Shown here: positions 6,977-15,202 of the stretch, one piece after another | Layout of the letters: every line of letters starts with the position of its first letter | Numbering within the stretch: the stretch's first letter is position 1 | Assembly: GCA_910577075.1 (NCBI GenBank) | Contig: CAJTKV010000037.1 | Location: 1-17,213, forward strand | Length of the DNA: 17,213 nt | Direction of reading: 5' to 3' | Source of the DNA: an uncultured Bacilli bacterium | GTDB taxonomy: Bacteria > Bacillota_I > Bacilli_A > RF39 > UBA660 | Program-made: the position numbers and the translations under genes | Notes under the pieces: model-generated | The model's database searches: none | What the model was told of the DNA's origin: nothing | Seen by the model: only the letters and a program-made list of their open reading frames with translations

Positions 6977-9392
6977 TGAAATGTCATATAAAGAAAAGCC
7001 AACGGGTGCTGAAATAGGCAAAATTCAAAATAGATTAGGACAGCAATCAGCACTAAAAGAAGTAACTATAGAACAATTATGTAGTTATATAGAAAAGGGA
7101 TATACTTTTTGTCCTGCTGTTACAATTGGTGGTATGAAAAATGAAGATTGGCGACAACAACAACTTATATGTATAGATGTTGATAATGATAATGACAAAA
7201 TCATAACACCAGAAGAAGCAGTTAATTTATTAGAAAAAGTGAATATTCATACTATGGGGTACTATCATACTTTTAGTAGCACTAGTGAATTGCCGAAGTT
7301 TAGATTGTTGTTTTTACTTCCTGCTCCACTTACGGATAAAAATAAAGTTAAGTTTATAGTAGAGGCATTAATAGATTTTATAGGTGGAGATCAAGCTTGC
7401 AAAAATTTATCAAGAATATTTTTTGGAACTGACGGACAAACAAAAAAAGTAACCGTAGTTAATGCGAACGCCACGATTACTTTAGATGATGTTATAAGGA
7501 TCTATAAGCCGTCATCTCCTAATAATTATAACAAAAACGACGAATTAATGCAAATGGTACACGAATTTGACTTTTTAGGATACATTTCAAAAGAATACGA
7601 GGTAGATCATGTATCGGGAAATACAATCTATTTTAAAAAATGTCCTATCTGCGGTCATAATGATTGTTTTAGATTCTATTCTAATACGAATACATTTTTT
7701 TGCTTCGGACAAAATGGCAGAGTTGGGGGATCAATTATAGATTATTTAATGCTAACAAAAAACATGGAACTAAAAGATGCAATTAGATATTTTAAAAGTG
7801 AATTACTAGGAATAAACGAAAAGCCAAGCAAGAAGCATACGGATAGTTCTGCTAGTAATGAAGAAAAGAAAATCAAAAGCCAAATTACAGAAAATATAAG
7901 AAAGCTAGGGTATCCCGTACCGTCAATAGAAGATATAGATTGGATATATAACTCTGCTGACGACGATAGCGACGAGCCTAAGTGGAAACTATCATGTCCT
8001 GCTTTAGCAAAATTTATTAGTGATAATATTCCTTATATTTTTGCTAAAAATAGGTCTAAAAGCGGTATAATCAAGTATTTCTATTGCGACAACAGGTATA
8101 AGATGCTTGATGATGAAGAGATATTGTATTTAATAAAACAATTTATTGAACCGTTATCTTTACATAAAATGACCGCATTAAAAGAAGTATTAAATCTTCT
8201 TATGACAGAAATAAATCATCACAGGTTAATGGAAGATATGAACGCAAATGAAAATATCATTAATTTTAAAAATGGGATTTTAGATATTAGAACTGGTAAA
8301 TTACTACCTCACTCGTCTAAATATCTAATTACAACGCAAATTCCATGCAATTATGTTGAAAATTGTCCTGTACCTGAAAAAAGATATTTTGATAATTTTC
8401 TTAACGACTTTACCAAAGGTAATGTAGAAATTAAAAGATTAATATTGCAAGGTATGGGAGTAGCGTTAAGCAATGTTCGTGGATATAGAATGAAGCAAGC
8501 GTTTTTCTGTATCGGACCTGGTAATAGTGGAAAATCGCAAGTAAAACTATTGCTTACAAGATTAATAGGTGTTGAAAACTGTACGAGCGTAGATTTAAAA
8601 GATTTAGAAAGGCCTTTTCATGCTATAGAACTATTAAATAAGCGACTAGCAGGATCTAACGATATGAGCGGTATGAAAATTAACAGTTTAGAAAAATTTA
8701 AGCAAATAACAGGTGGCGACTATATCACTGACTCTTATAAGAATGAGGGGCTAATCGATTTTAGATATAATGGTGTCATTTGGATGCTTGGTAATAGAAT
8801 GCCTGTCTTCGGTGGAGATAAAGGCGATCATGTTTACGATAGAATGGTTATTATAGAGTGTGATAATGTTATTCCCGAAGAAAAAAGAGATAAGCAACTT
8901 TTAGAACATTTACTCGAAGAAAAGGAATATATTGTTTCGCTAGCGATTGGAGGGCTTATGGAAGTTATTAACAATGGATATCAATATGATATCCCAGAAA
9001 TATGTAAACAAAGAAATCAATTATACAGAGTTGAAAACGATTCGTTCTTAAGTTTTTATGAAGAATGTCTTGTTGATAGACCTGAAAATGAGCCAATTAA
9101 AGATAAATGCACAGTGAAAATCATTTATCAAACTTATAAAGAGTGGTGTAAAGCCAATAATGGTGGTTATGCACAAACTAAAAAAGAAATGAAGAAAATG
9201 CTAACTGATATGGGTAAGGGAGAAATAATTCATACTAATGGCGGATATGATTATTTTAAATATATTACTCTATCACTAAGAGCTAAAAAAGAATATGACT
9301 GCAATAATAATGATCTGTTTATCGATGATCCAGACACTGCTAATGATGAGGAAACAGGAATAAACAACACCGTGGATCAGTTCGATTTTTGA
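6954..9392 (+). CDS. Primase-helicase replication protein (PrimPol / CHC2 / SF3)
   Basis: 812 aa. It would start and unwind replication forks of the excised element. The N-terminal part holds an archaeo-eukaryotic primase-polymerase core: I-C-I-D75-V-D77-N-D with the two metal-binding Asp, then 'HTFSS', 'KFRLLFLL' and 'SRIFFGTDG'. Residues about 230-250 are a CHC2-like zinc finger (C230-x2-C233, C238, C250, F-C-F-G). Residues about 470-740 are a superfamily 3, P4/D5-type helicase with Walker A G-P-G-N-S-G-K-S (521-528) and sensor W-M-L-G-N (610-614). The C terminus has a winged-helix-like stretch. ATGs at 6954, 6957 and 6969 all lie within the upstream gene; GAGGG (6943-6947) favours the first two. 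Length and domain order fit P4-type and ICE replication proteins. Confidence 0.92.
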   Translation: MMLKLMIDEMSYKEKPTGAEIGKIQNRLGQQSALKEVTIEQLCSYIEKGYTFCPAVTIGGMKNEDWRQQQLICIDVDNDNDKIITPEEAVNLLEKVNIHTMGYYHTFSSTSELPKFRLLFLLPAPLTDKNKVKFIVEALIDFIGGDQACKNLSRIFFGTDGQTKKVTVVNANATITLDDVIRIYKPSSPNNYNKNDELMQMVHEFDFLGYISKEYEVDHVSGNTIYFKKCPICGHNDCFRFYSNTNTFFCFGQNGRVGGSIIDYLMLTKNMELKDAIRYFKSELLGINEKPSKKHTDSSASNEEKKIKSQITENIRKLGYPVPSIEDIDWIYNSADDDSDEPKWKLSCPALAKFISDNIPYIFAKNRSKSGIIKYFYCDNRYKMLDDEEILYLIKQFIEPLSLHKMTALKEVLNLLMTEINHHRLMEDMNANENIINFKNGILDIRTGKLLPHSSKYLITTQIPCNYVENCPVPEKRYFDNFLNDFTKGNVEIKRLILQGMGVALSNVRGYRMKQAFFCIGPGNSGKSQVKLLLTRLIGVENCTSVDLKDLERPFHAIELLNKRLAGSNDMSGMKINSLEKFKQITGGDYITDSYKNEGLIDFRYNGVIWMLGNRMPVFGGDKGDHVYDRMVIIECDNVIPEEKRDKQLLEHLLEEKEYIVSLAIGGLMEVINNGYQYDIPEICKQRNQLYRVENDSFLSFYEECLVDRPENEPIKDKCTVKIIYQTYKEWCKANNGGYAQTKKEMKKMLTDMGKGEIIHTNGGYDYFKYITLSLRAKKEYDCNNNDLFIDDPDTANDEETGINNTVDQFDF

Positions 9393-9411
9393 TAAAAGAA
9401 AATAAGAAAAA

Positions 9412-9435
9412 GGGAAAAAAGGAAACTTTTTTCCC
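9412..9435 (-). terminator. Perfect GAAA-loop hairpin, terminator-like on the minus strand
   Basis: GGGAAAAAAG (9412-9421), GAAA, CTTTTTTCCC (9426-9435): a 10-bp perfect stem 19 bases after the replicase stop. On the plus strand the following bases are not T-rich (ACATT). On the minus strand the stem is followed by TTTTTCTTATTTTC, the usual terminator form. It may still attenuate the plus transcript; its direction is uncertain. Confidence 0.5.
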
Positions 9436-9453
9436 ACATTAATAAAAAAAATT

Positions 9454-9468
9454 CTGCTTTTTTAGCAG
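9454..9468 (-). terminator. Second hairpin, terminator-like on the minus strand
   Basis: CTGCT (9454-9458) pairs with AGCAG (9464-9468) around five T. On the minus strand it is followed by AATTTTTTTATT. It is short, and is the second leftward terminator-like structure in 60 bases. The rest of 9393-9519 is AT-rich sequence with no gene. Confidence 0.35.
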
Positions 9469-9519
9469 TTATAAAAATTAAAAAATGAAAATATATTTAA
9501 TCAGGAGGATAAACAAAAA

Positions 9520-9663
9520 ATGAATATTAACAAAATCACAGAAGTACAGATGCAGCTAATAATCAATAACAACCTTTATAAGAAGAATATTATTGATGAG
9601 AGTACTTTTTCTAAAGCAAATGAGAAGTTGCTAAGAATGTTAAAGGTATTACAAACAGCTTAA
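9520..9663 (+). CDS. 47-aa SHOCT-like small protein ahead of the integrase
   Basis: ATG 9520 with AGGAGG (9503-9508) 11 bases upstream; stop TAA 9661-9663. The protein has the short-C-terminal-domain pattern: a hydrophobic helix (Q-L-I-I-N-N-N-L), a Y-K-K-N-I-I-D-E-S-T-F turn, and a second helix (K-A-N-E-K-L-L-R-M-L). Small SHOCT-like proteins commonly sit just before serine recombinases in Firmicutes elements, where a directionality or partner role has been supposed. It ends 34 bases before the integrase start and is probably co-transcribed with it. A role as excision cofactor is inference from position. Confidence 0.6.
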   Translation: MNINKITEVQMQLIINNNLYKKNIIDESTFSKANEKLLRMLKVLQTA

Positions 9664-9697
9664 TAAGTACAACTGGAAGTAGCAAAAGGAGGAAGAT

Positions 9698-11428
9698 ATG
9701 TCCTATGATGAGATAGTTGCAGCGATAATTCGAGGGGAAAATATTCGCAATCTTCCTCTTCGAGTTACTTTTTACTGTCGTGTATCAACGGATAGTGATG
9801 TTCAACTAAATTCTTTAGAAAATCAGCTTGACTACTACAGAGATTATATAAAAGCAAACACAAATTGGAAGTTTGTCGAGGGATATTATGATGAGGGAAT
9901 AACTGGTGTTGTAATAAATAAACGTGATGATTTCAAGCGTATGATACGAGATGCAAAATTAAATAAGTTTGATTTAATTGTTACAAAAGAAGTATCGAGA
10001 TTTGCTCGTGATTTAGAAGATAGTATTCATACTATTAGAGAACTTCGTGATTATGGAGTGGGTTTGTTTTTTGAAAATCAGGCACTAAACACGTTTGATC
10101 CTAATTCAGAAATGACTTTAAATACTCTATTTAGTGTAGCACAAGAAGAGTCTAAAAAGCTTTCTTCAAGAGTGAAATTCGGACATAAAAGAGCCATGGA
10201 AAAAGGTCATGTCCTTGGATCAAGTAATATTACTGGATATAAAAAAGATAAATGTAAGTTAGTAATTGTAGAAGAAGAAGCAAAGTTTATAAGAATTTTA
10301 TTCGAACTTTATGCGTCAGGAGAATATGGGTTTCACAAGCTATCAAAGAAACTGTCTACGCTTGGATATCTGAATAAAAAAGGAAGAATGTATGATAAAG
10401 ACAGCCTTAAGCGTATGATTATGAACCCGAAATACAAGGGCTTTTACAGAAGCCACGTTCACGAAATAATGGACTATAGAACAAAAAGAAGAAAAAATGT
10501 TCCTATTGAAGAACAGACAATTTACAAAACTGAAGAAGAAATTATTCCTGCTATAGTTTCAGAAGAACTGTGGGATAAAGCTAACGAAGTGTTAAAAACA
10601 AGAACGGAAAGCTATAAAAACAATAACTTTTGGTCTGGAGGGTTAAAATATCCTTTTAGTTCAAAGATTTATTGTAAAGATTGTAATACTAATTTTCAAA
10701 GATCACATGGAAATAGAAGAAAAAATAGACCTACTTGGAGTTGTGGTATGTATTTGCAGTATCGTGTCGAGGCATGCTTATCGCCTATTATTGCTGAAAT
10801 TGATCTCTATAACATATTGCAAAAGATAATGAATAATATTTTACCTAATAAGCCAGCAATCGTAGAAAGTATGTTAGATTTATATAGCAATATCGATAAA
10901 ACTAATCAATATGATAGAGACTTGGATATTATAGAAAAGGATATTAAAATAATAGAAGAAAAGAAAGCTTTAGCCTTTGATATGGTATTTAATGGCGAAA
11001 TCTCGAGAGATGCTTTAAAAAGCCAGTTTGATGCTTTTGAAAAAGATATAGAAAAGCTTAATAAAAGAAAAGAAGATATTTTAAAACAGGTCGAGATACT
11101 AAAACAAAGTAATGATAACATTGATAAGATGTCAAAATCAATTCAAGAAGAGATAAATGGTGGTTCTATAGAAGAATTCATTAGAAAATTTGTTGATGAA
11201 ATAATAGTATCTAAGGTTGACGACGATAGATACAACATAAAACTTGATATCTACTTAAATCTTTTTGGAACAGAAAGATCACATACAAAAGGAGCAAAAC
11301 ATATTAATGGATCTCTAGAAAACGAAATACTATATATGGAAAATCAAAAATGTGATACAGTAGAAGTAAAAAGAGCAGATAATAAACCGAATAAATTTAC
11401 TTATGATGTTTATGTGGAAACATTATAG
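9698..11428 (+). CDS. Large serine integrase
   Basis: 576 aa, ATG 9698 behind AAAGGAGG (9685-9692). It catalyses site-specific integration and, with a partner, excision of the element. Catalytic domain: T-F-Y-C-R-V-S30-T with the nucleophile Ser30, then 'GYYDEGITG', 'RDDFKRMI', 'VSRFARD' and the E helix ending in 'SSRVKFGHKRA'. The recombinase domain follows (about 190-290, 'GEYGFHKLSKKL', 'NPKYKGFY'). A zinc beta-ribbon comes next (C326-x2-C329, C349, C360). A long coiled coil (about 400-490) and a C-terminal tail complete it. All parts of the family are present and the length is normal, so it should be active. It is the gene nearest to, though not adjacent to, the attachment site at about 12,020. 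Confidence 0.95.
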   Translation: MSYDEIVAAIIRGENIRNLPLRVTFYCRVSTDSDVQLNSLENQLDYYRDYIKANTNWKFVEGYYDEGITGVVINKRDDFKRMIRDAKLNKFDLIVTKEVSRFARDLEDSIHTIRELRDYGVGLFFENQALNTFDPNSEMTLNTLFSVAQEESKKLSSRVKFGHKRAMEKGHVLGSSNITGYKKDKCKLVIVEEEAKFIRILFELYASGEYGFHKLSKKLSTLGYLNKKGRMYDKDSLKRMIMNPKYKGFYRSHVHEIMDYRTKRRKNVPIEEQTIYKTEEEIIPAIVSEELWDKANEVLKTRTESYKNNNFWSGGLKYPFSSKIYCKDCNTNFQRSHGNRRKNRPTWSCGMYLQYRVEACLSPIIAEIDLYNILQKIMNNILPNKPAIVESMLDLYSNIDKTNQYDRDLDIIEKDIKIIEEKKALAFDMVFNGEISRDALKSQFDAFEKDIEKLNKRKEDILKQVEILKQSNDNIDKMSKSIQEEINGGSIEEFIRKFVDEIIVSKVDDDRYNIKLDIYLNLFGTERSHTKGAKHINGSLENEILYMENQKCDTVEVKRADNKPNKFTYDVYVETL

Positions 11429-11473
11429 TAAATTTTTTTTGTTGTTTAAAAATAAGTTTTTAATCTCGCAACG

Positions 11474-11502
11474 TTGGAAAAATATCTTTTTTAGGGTATA
11501 AT
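11474..11502 (+). promoter_or_regulatory. Sigma-A promoter of the last element gene
   Basis: TTGGAA (11474-11479), 17-base spacer, TATAAT (11497-11502). It sits 46 bases after the integrase stop and just before a GGGAGG ribosome binding site (11517-11522). It gives the last gene its own transcript and would also read toward the host PBP remnant. Confidence 0.72.
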
Positions 11503-11578
11503 AATATTAAAGAAAAGGGAGGCAACTGTATCAGAAAATGAAACTCTATCTAAAGAAGTATACGGTGTTATAAAAAAA

Positions 11579-11929
11579 ATGAAGACTCTTTATGAAAATG
11601 AAGAGAAAAATAGAGATAGTAGTATGTTTGAAAATCCGGGTGAAGTCGAAAAAAATTTTATTACTCAAATAAACAAGTATATGGAAAATGAATATGAAAA
11701 AATGAGCTTTCTTGCACTTGAAAAAGAAAGAGAGTCAGCAACACTTGAATATATTGAAAGCTTGCTACAAACAAAAGAAGGAATTCGTAATCTTCTGTAT
11801 CGTATTCAAAATATAACAGAGATGGATAATAGTTTTTCAAATATAGATGATACAGTAATGTTTTTTTATGATAAAGTAAATCAAGATATATGTAAAAAGC
11901 AGTATTTGAAAAATATAATGGGGATATAG
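11579..11929 (+). CDS. Unrecognised gene at the element's right end, unusual start
   Basis: 116 aa if started at ATG 11579, which has no good ribosome binding site. The frame is open further up, and its translation from 11528 (V-S-E-N-E-T-L-S-K-E-V-Y-G-V-I-K-K) continues naturally into the ORF. GGGAGG (11517-11522) stands 5 bases before codon 11528, the right spacing for a start, but that codon is GTA, not GTG or ATG. Either the start has mutated, a rare codon is used, or translation begins at 11579. The protein is helical and charged, without membrane segments or known motifs. It lies between integrase and attachment site, has its own promoter, and no terminator follows before the junction. 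Confidence 0.6.
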   Translation: MKTLYENEEKNRDSSMFENPGEVEKNFITQINKYMENEYEKMSFLALEKERESATLEYIESLLQTKEGIRNLLYRIQNITEMDNSFSNIDDTVMFFYDKVNQDICKKQYLKNIMGI

Positions 11930-12007
11930 ACAATTTAGCTTTATATTGGGATATTTACATCAGTATAAAAAGTTTAGAAAAAAAAGTTATCAATTTTATA
12001 TCATTAA

Positions 12008-12036
12008 AAAGTACATATCGGAATGGTATGTACTTT
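12008..12036. other. Element-host junction: probable attR with perfect dyad
   Basis: AAAGTACATA (12008-12017) and TATGTACTTT (12027-12036) are perfect 10-bp inverted arms around a 9-base spacer. The right arm runs into the host PBP coding frame, which resumes at GT-ACT-TTC-AAA (12030 on). The left arm is element sequence. A dyad across the junction of a serine-integrase element is expected of an attachment site. The GT at 12030-12031 is a plausible crossover dinucleotide, since a Ser codon AGT would become TGT if only its first base came from the element. The other half (attL) is outside the window. Confidence 0.6.
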
Positions 12037-13066
12037 CAAAGTAATAACTCTTGCTTCATCGATTGAAGAAAAGACAATTAATTTATTTGAAGACCGCTTT
12101 TTTGATTCGGGAGCGATAAAAGTGGATGGATCTAGAATTAAATGTTGGAAAGCGGGAGGGCATGGTTCGCAGAGTTATTTACAAGTTGTTCAAAATTCTT
12201 GTAATCCAGGATTCGTTGTAATGGGTCAAAAACTAGGTAAAGAGCGACTTATGAATTATGTTAAAAAATTTGGCTTTGGTGAAAAGACAGGAATAGATCT
12301 ATCGGGAGAAGAAGATGGAATTCTATTCCAAGTTGATAAAATGGGACCGGTAGAGACGGCAACAACGGCCTTTGGTCAAGGAGTTTCAGTTACGCCTATT
12401 CAACAGGTAATGGGTGTCTCGGCGGCGGTTAATGGAGGTAAGCTTTATCAGCCATATTTATTAAAATCAATAGCATCAGGGGATACAAAGCAGGTAATTC
12501 AGGTTAATGAACCAATTCTAAAGCGCCAAGTAATAAGTGAGGAAACTAGTAAATTAGTGCGGTATACCTTAGAAAGTGTTGTCTCGCAAGGGACGGGAAG
12601 AAATGCTTATATAAACAATTATCGCGTAGGAGGAAAGACGGGTACTGCTCAAAAAGTTAATAATGGCGTATATATGGAAAACAATTATATTCTATCTTTT
12701 ATTGGCTTTATGCCGGCAGATAACCCAGAAGTTATCGTCTATGTTGCCATTGATAATCCTAAGGGAGTTGTGCAATATGGGGGTACTGTTGCTGCTCCCG
12801 TTGCTAAAAATGTCTTAACGAGTTGTATAGATATTTTGGGAATTGAGAAAGGCAAAGGCGATTTAGAGAGAGCTTATGAATTATGGGATGTTAAATATTA
12901 TGAAGTTCCAGATGTTACGGGGAAGACATTAAAAGAAGCTAAAAAAATGCTTTATCCGAACTTTAAAGTGGAGTATTCAGGTACAGGCGAAAAAATTATT
13001 CATCAGTCGCCAGAAAGTGGGGAATATGTAAAAAGTGGAGGAACCGTAAAGGTAATGCTAAATTAA
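12023..13066 (+). pseudogene. Class B penicillin-binding protein, 3' part, interrupted at active site
   Basis: The 347-aa frame is the transpeptidase core and C terminus of a SpoVD/PbpB/FtsI-type D,D-transpeptidase, which cross-links peptidoglycan at the membrane surface. The intact protein would have an N-terminal membrane helix and a dimerisation domain; both are absent. The frame begins at the active site: C3-T-F-K6 stands where S-T-F-K is normal, so the nucleophile is lost. The other motifs are intact: S59-C-N61 (after W-K-A-G-G-H-G-S-Q) and K205-T-G207 (followed by TAQK). Residues about 291-347 form one PASTA domain (V-P-D-V-T-G-K start). The ATG at 12023 is created by the junction and has no ribosome binding site. 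As it stands the fragment cannot be a working enzyme. One PASTA domain and the 'CWKAGGHGS' motif suit SpoVD, but a division PBP is possible. Confidence 0.9.
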
Positions 13067-13099
13067 TTTATTTAAAAAATCAAATATTTTTATATATGT

Positions 13100-13127
13100 A
13101 AGAGCTAATTTGGGGCTCTTTTTTACT
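13100..13127 (+). terminator. Terminator of the PBP gene
   Basis: AAGAGC (13100-13105), 9-base loop, GCTCTT (13115-13120), then a T-run. It lies 34 bases after the PBP stop. Confidence 0.72.
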
Positions 13128-13166
13128 AAATCGCTAATAAATCTTTTAATTCTCGAGAAAATCTAG

Positions 13167-13172
13167 TATAAT
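13167..13172 (+). promoter_or_regulatory. Probable -10 box of the 648-aa gene
   Basis: TATAAT, 20 bases before ATG 13193. At 17 bases upstream only TTTTAA is present, a poor -35, so the call rests on the -10 and its position after a terminator. Confidence 0.45.
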
Positions 13173-13192
13173 TAAATATAGTAGGTGATTAT

Positions 13193-15139
13193 ATGGCAGA
13201 TATAATTTTTTCATCAGAAATGGATAGTGCATTAAATCGTTTTGAAAATGATTTAATGGATTCGGTATATCATACTATTAAAAACTCGAAAAATGGAATA
13301 ACTTATAAAGTAATTGATTCAATTAGAGATAATACTAGGAGGCAAAGAGCTTATCTAGCAGATAACATCTCTGATGGCAAAATTGAAGAAAAAATGAGTG
13401 ATTACTTAGATAAATTAAGGAGTTTGCAGAGTGAACATATCGAAAAAACTAGAAATTCAATAAGACAGTTAACTGATTCGGTAATAAGATTAGCATCTCG
13501 TAAGAATGGTGAAGATTTGGAGTCTGCCTTTATAACATTGACAAATGAGGTTTTTAGAAAAGAAAATGCATCGATTTATACTGAACTTAACAACGAAACT
13601 TCTAAACAGATGAAAAACTATGTATCAAGTTGCTTCTTATATTCACCAGCTATTGAAGAAACTATGGATGATGTTAGTGCCGACATTAGACGTTTATTAA
13701 ATAATTATTGTGAAAATTTAGTAAGAGAATATCAAGCTTACTTAAATTCTTATTTAAAGCGTTATCGCGGACATATCTTGGAGGCTATAAGCAATCAACA
13801 AAGTATTGGCTCTAAAGAAAATGACAAGGTAGAAGAACAATATATTAATAGAGAAAACGAAATGAATGATAGATTTCAAAATAAGACAATGGTTTCGGCT
13901 AACGAGATGCAATTTATTGCACCATCTTTAAAAAAGTATGGGATTATTATTGAAGATACTTTTGATGGAATAACGATAAAAGCTCCTAATAGTGAGAAAG
14001 CCATGACCCTTTATAAAGGAGAAAGAGGTTGCTATTTTTCCGAAGATCATAGCATTGAAATAGAAAGCCAAACAGATGATTTGAATTCTAATAGCATGGT
14101 GATAACAATTGGAGATAATGTCATAACTGAAAATGTAGATAGTTGTTATTTAGGAACTAAGCAGAATCCAAAAAGAATAGGATTAAAAATGGGATTCTTA
14201 GAATATCAAGTGTTTTATGGTGGTGTTGAACAGACTGATTTGATAAAAATGGGAGTAGTTTTAGATGAGATAGCTAAGAGTTTTCCTGAATATTATAATA
14301 GCTTATCTCATGAGGTAATCTTTGAATCTTTACAGCAAAAAATTGAAGAGGCTAAACGTGAAAAAAACGAGTTATATAAGGATGATTATGGAATTGTCCA
14401 TATTAATCCAGATACTCAAGAAGAATTCATCGATAAGGTATCAGCTATTGGCTATGCCTTAGAAGAAAGAGAAGATGGAGTTTATGCCATTGATATTCAA
14501 GGTGGCGTCCATAAAATTCAATATAATAGCGGATATGCCTATTTTGAAGATAATCCTCGCGTTGGCTTTAATACAAGTGCTTACTTTGTTACTGATAATG
14601 AAATTAAAGGGCCGATGATTGACTATCATGTTAAAAATGATACTCTTATTTGTTCAGGAGATTATCTATATTTAACTATTTCAGCACCAGGGAAGGTTTG
14701 TCGATTAGGATATGATGAAAATGATAAATTTGTCTGTGAGATAGAGATGGGTGAAAAACTCATTACCAATGGAGATATCATCAAAAAGGTCGTAAAATCG
14801 GTTTGCCCAAAATTATATGAAAATATAGCAAATGCCTGTATAGAACACGAAAGAAGTATAAAAAATGCGAATGTGAAACAAGATATAGGGACAGATGCAG
14901 CCGATGAGTTGATGCAAGAACTCGATCAGGAAGAGATGATTGAGAAAGTCAATATAAAAGCAGGAGAAGAAAATTTAAGAGAAGATATTCATATCGTTGA
15001 AAGAGTACAATCTGAGATGAGCATTGATGATGAGATATATCTTCTTGAGCAAGATCCAAATGTTCAAAGATATATTGAGCTTATGAAACTTCAAGCAGAA
15101 CAAAAGGCTATGAATCAAGATAATAATATGACTATGTAA
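13193..15139 (+). CDS. Unrecognised 648-aa cytoplasmic protein (host)
   Basis: ATG 13193 behind TAGGTG with a -10 box just upstream; it ends at TAA 15137-15139 inside a terminator stem. No signal peptide or membrane segment. Residues 1 to about 205 are long amphipathic helices with many Lys, Arg and Glu, probably coiled coil (repeated Y-L, L-R, I-R-Q-L patterns). Residues about 235-540 are mixed strands and turns, with two sections that look alike in style ('YGIIIEDTFDGITIKAPNS' and 'IGYALEEREDGVYAIDIQG'), each an acidic turn leading into a beta strand, which might be a diverged repeat. The last 100 residues are acidic and helical. It is monocistronic and outside the mobile element. No family recognised. 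Confidence 0.78.
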   Translation: MADIIFSSEMDSALNRFENDLMDSVYHTIKNSKNGITYKVIDSIRDNTRRQRAYLADNISDGKIEEKMSDYLDKLRSLQSEHIEKTRNSIRQLTDSVIRLASRKNGEDLESAFITLTNEVFRKENASIYTELNNETSKQMKNYVSSCFLYSPAIEETMDDVSADIRRLLNNYCENLVREYQAYLNSYLKRYRGHILEAISNQQSIGSKENDKVEEQYINRENEMNDRFQNKTMVSANEMQFIAPSLKKYGIIIEDTFDGITIKAPNSEKAMTLYKGERGCYFSEDHSIEIESQTDDLNSNSMVITIGDNVITENVDSCYLGTKQNPKRIGLKMGFLEYQVFYGGVEQTDLIKMGVVLDEIAKSFPEYYNSLSHEVIFESLQQKIEEAKREKNELYKDDYGIVHINPDTQEEFIDKVSAIGYALEEREDGVYAIDIQGGVHKIQYNSGYAYFEDNPRVGFNTSAYFVTDNEIKGPMIDYHVKNDTLICSGDYLYLTISAPGKVCRLGYDENDKFVCEIEMGEKLITNGDIIKKVVKSVCPKLYENIANACIEHERSIKNANVKQDIGTDAADELMQELDQEEMIEKVNIKAGEENLREDIHIVERVQSEMSIDDEIYLLEQDPNVQRYIELMKLQAEQKAMNQDNNMTM

Positions 15140-15165
15140 GAACTAAGATAATTAGTTCTTTTTTG
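15138..15165 (+). terminator. Terminator of the 648-aa gene
   Basis: AAGAACTA (15138-15145), 7-base loop, TAGTTCTT (15153-15160), then TTTTG. The perfect 8-bp stem begins within the stop codon. Confidence 0.8.
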
Positions 15166-15202
15166 TTATATAATTTAAAAAAATGTCTAAAATAAAAATA
15201 AA

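Larger units (their letters stand above)
1..12029. mobile_element. Right-hand part of a serine-integrase mobile element
   Basis: The stretch carries a large serine integrase, a small serine resolvase, a primase-helicase replication protein, SSB-like genes and several genes of unknown function. At its right end a host penicillin-binding protein gene resumes in mid-sequence, exactly at its active-site motif, which fixes the boundary to within a few bases of 12,030. The left boundary and the first half of the PBP gene are not in the window, so the total size is unknown. No relaxase, type IV secretion, capsid, portal or terminase gene is visible, so the class of element (ICE, IME, plasmid-prophage or satellite) is open. 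That it is a mobile element is well supported; that everything from base 1 belongs to one element is inferred from lack of any host-like gene. Confidence 0.82.
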
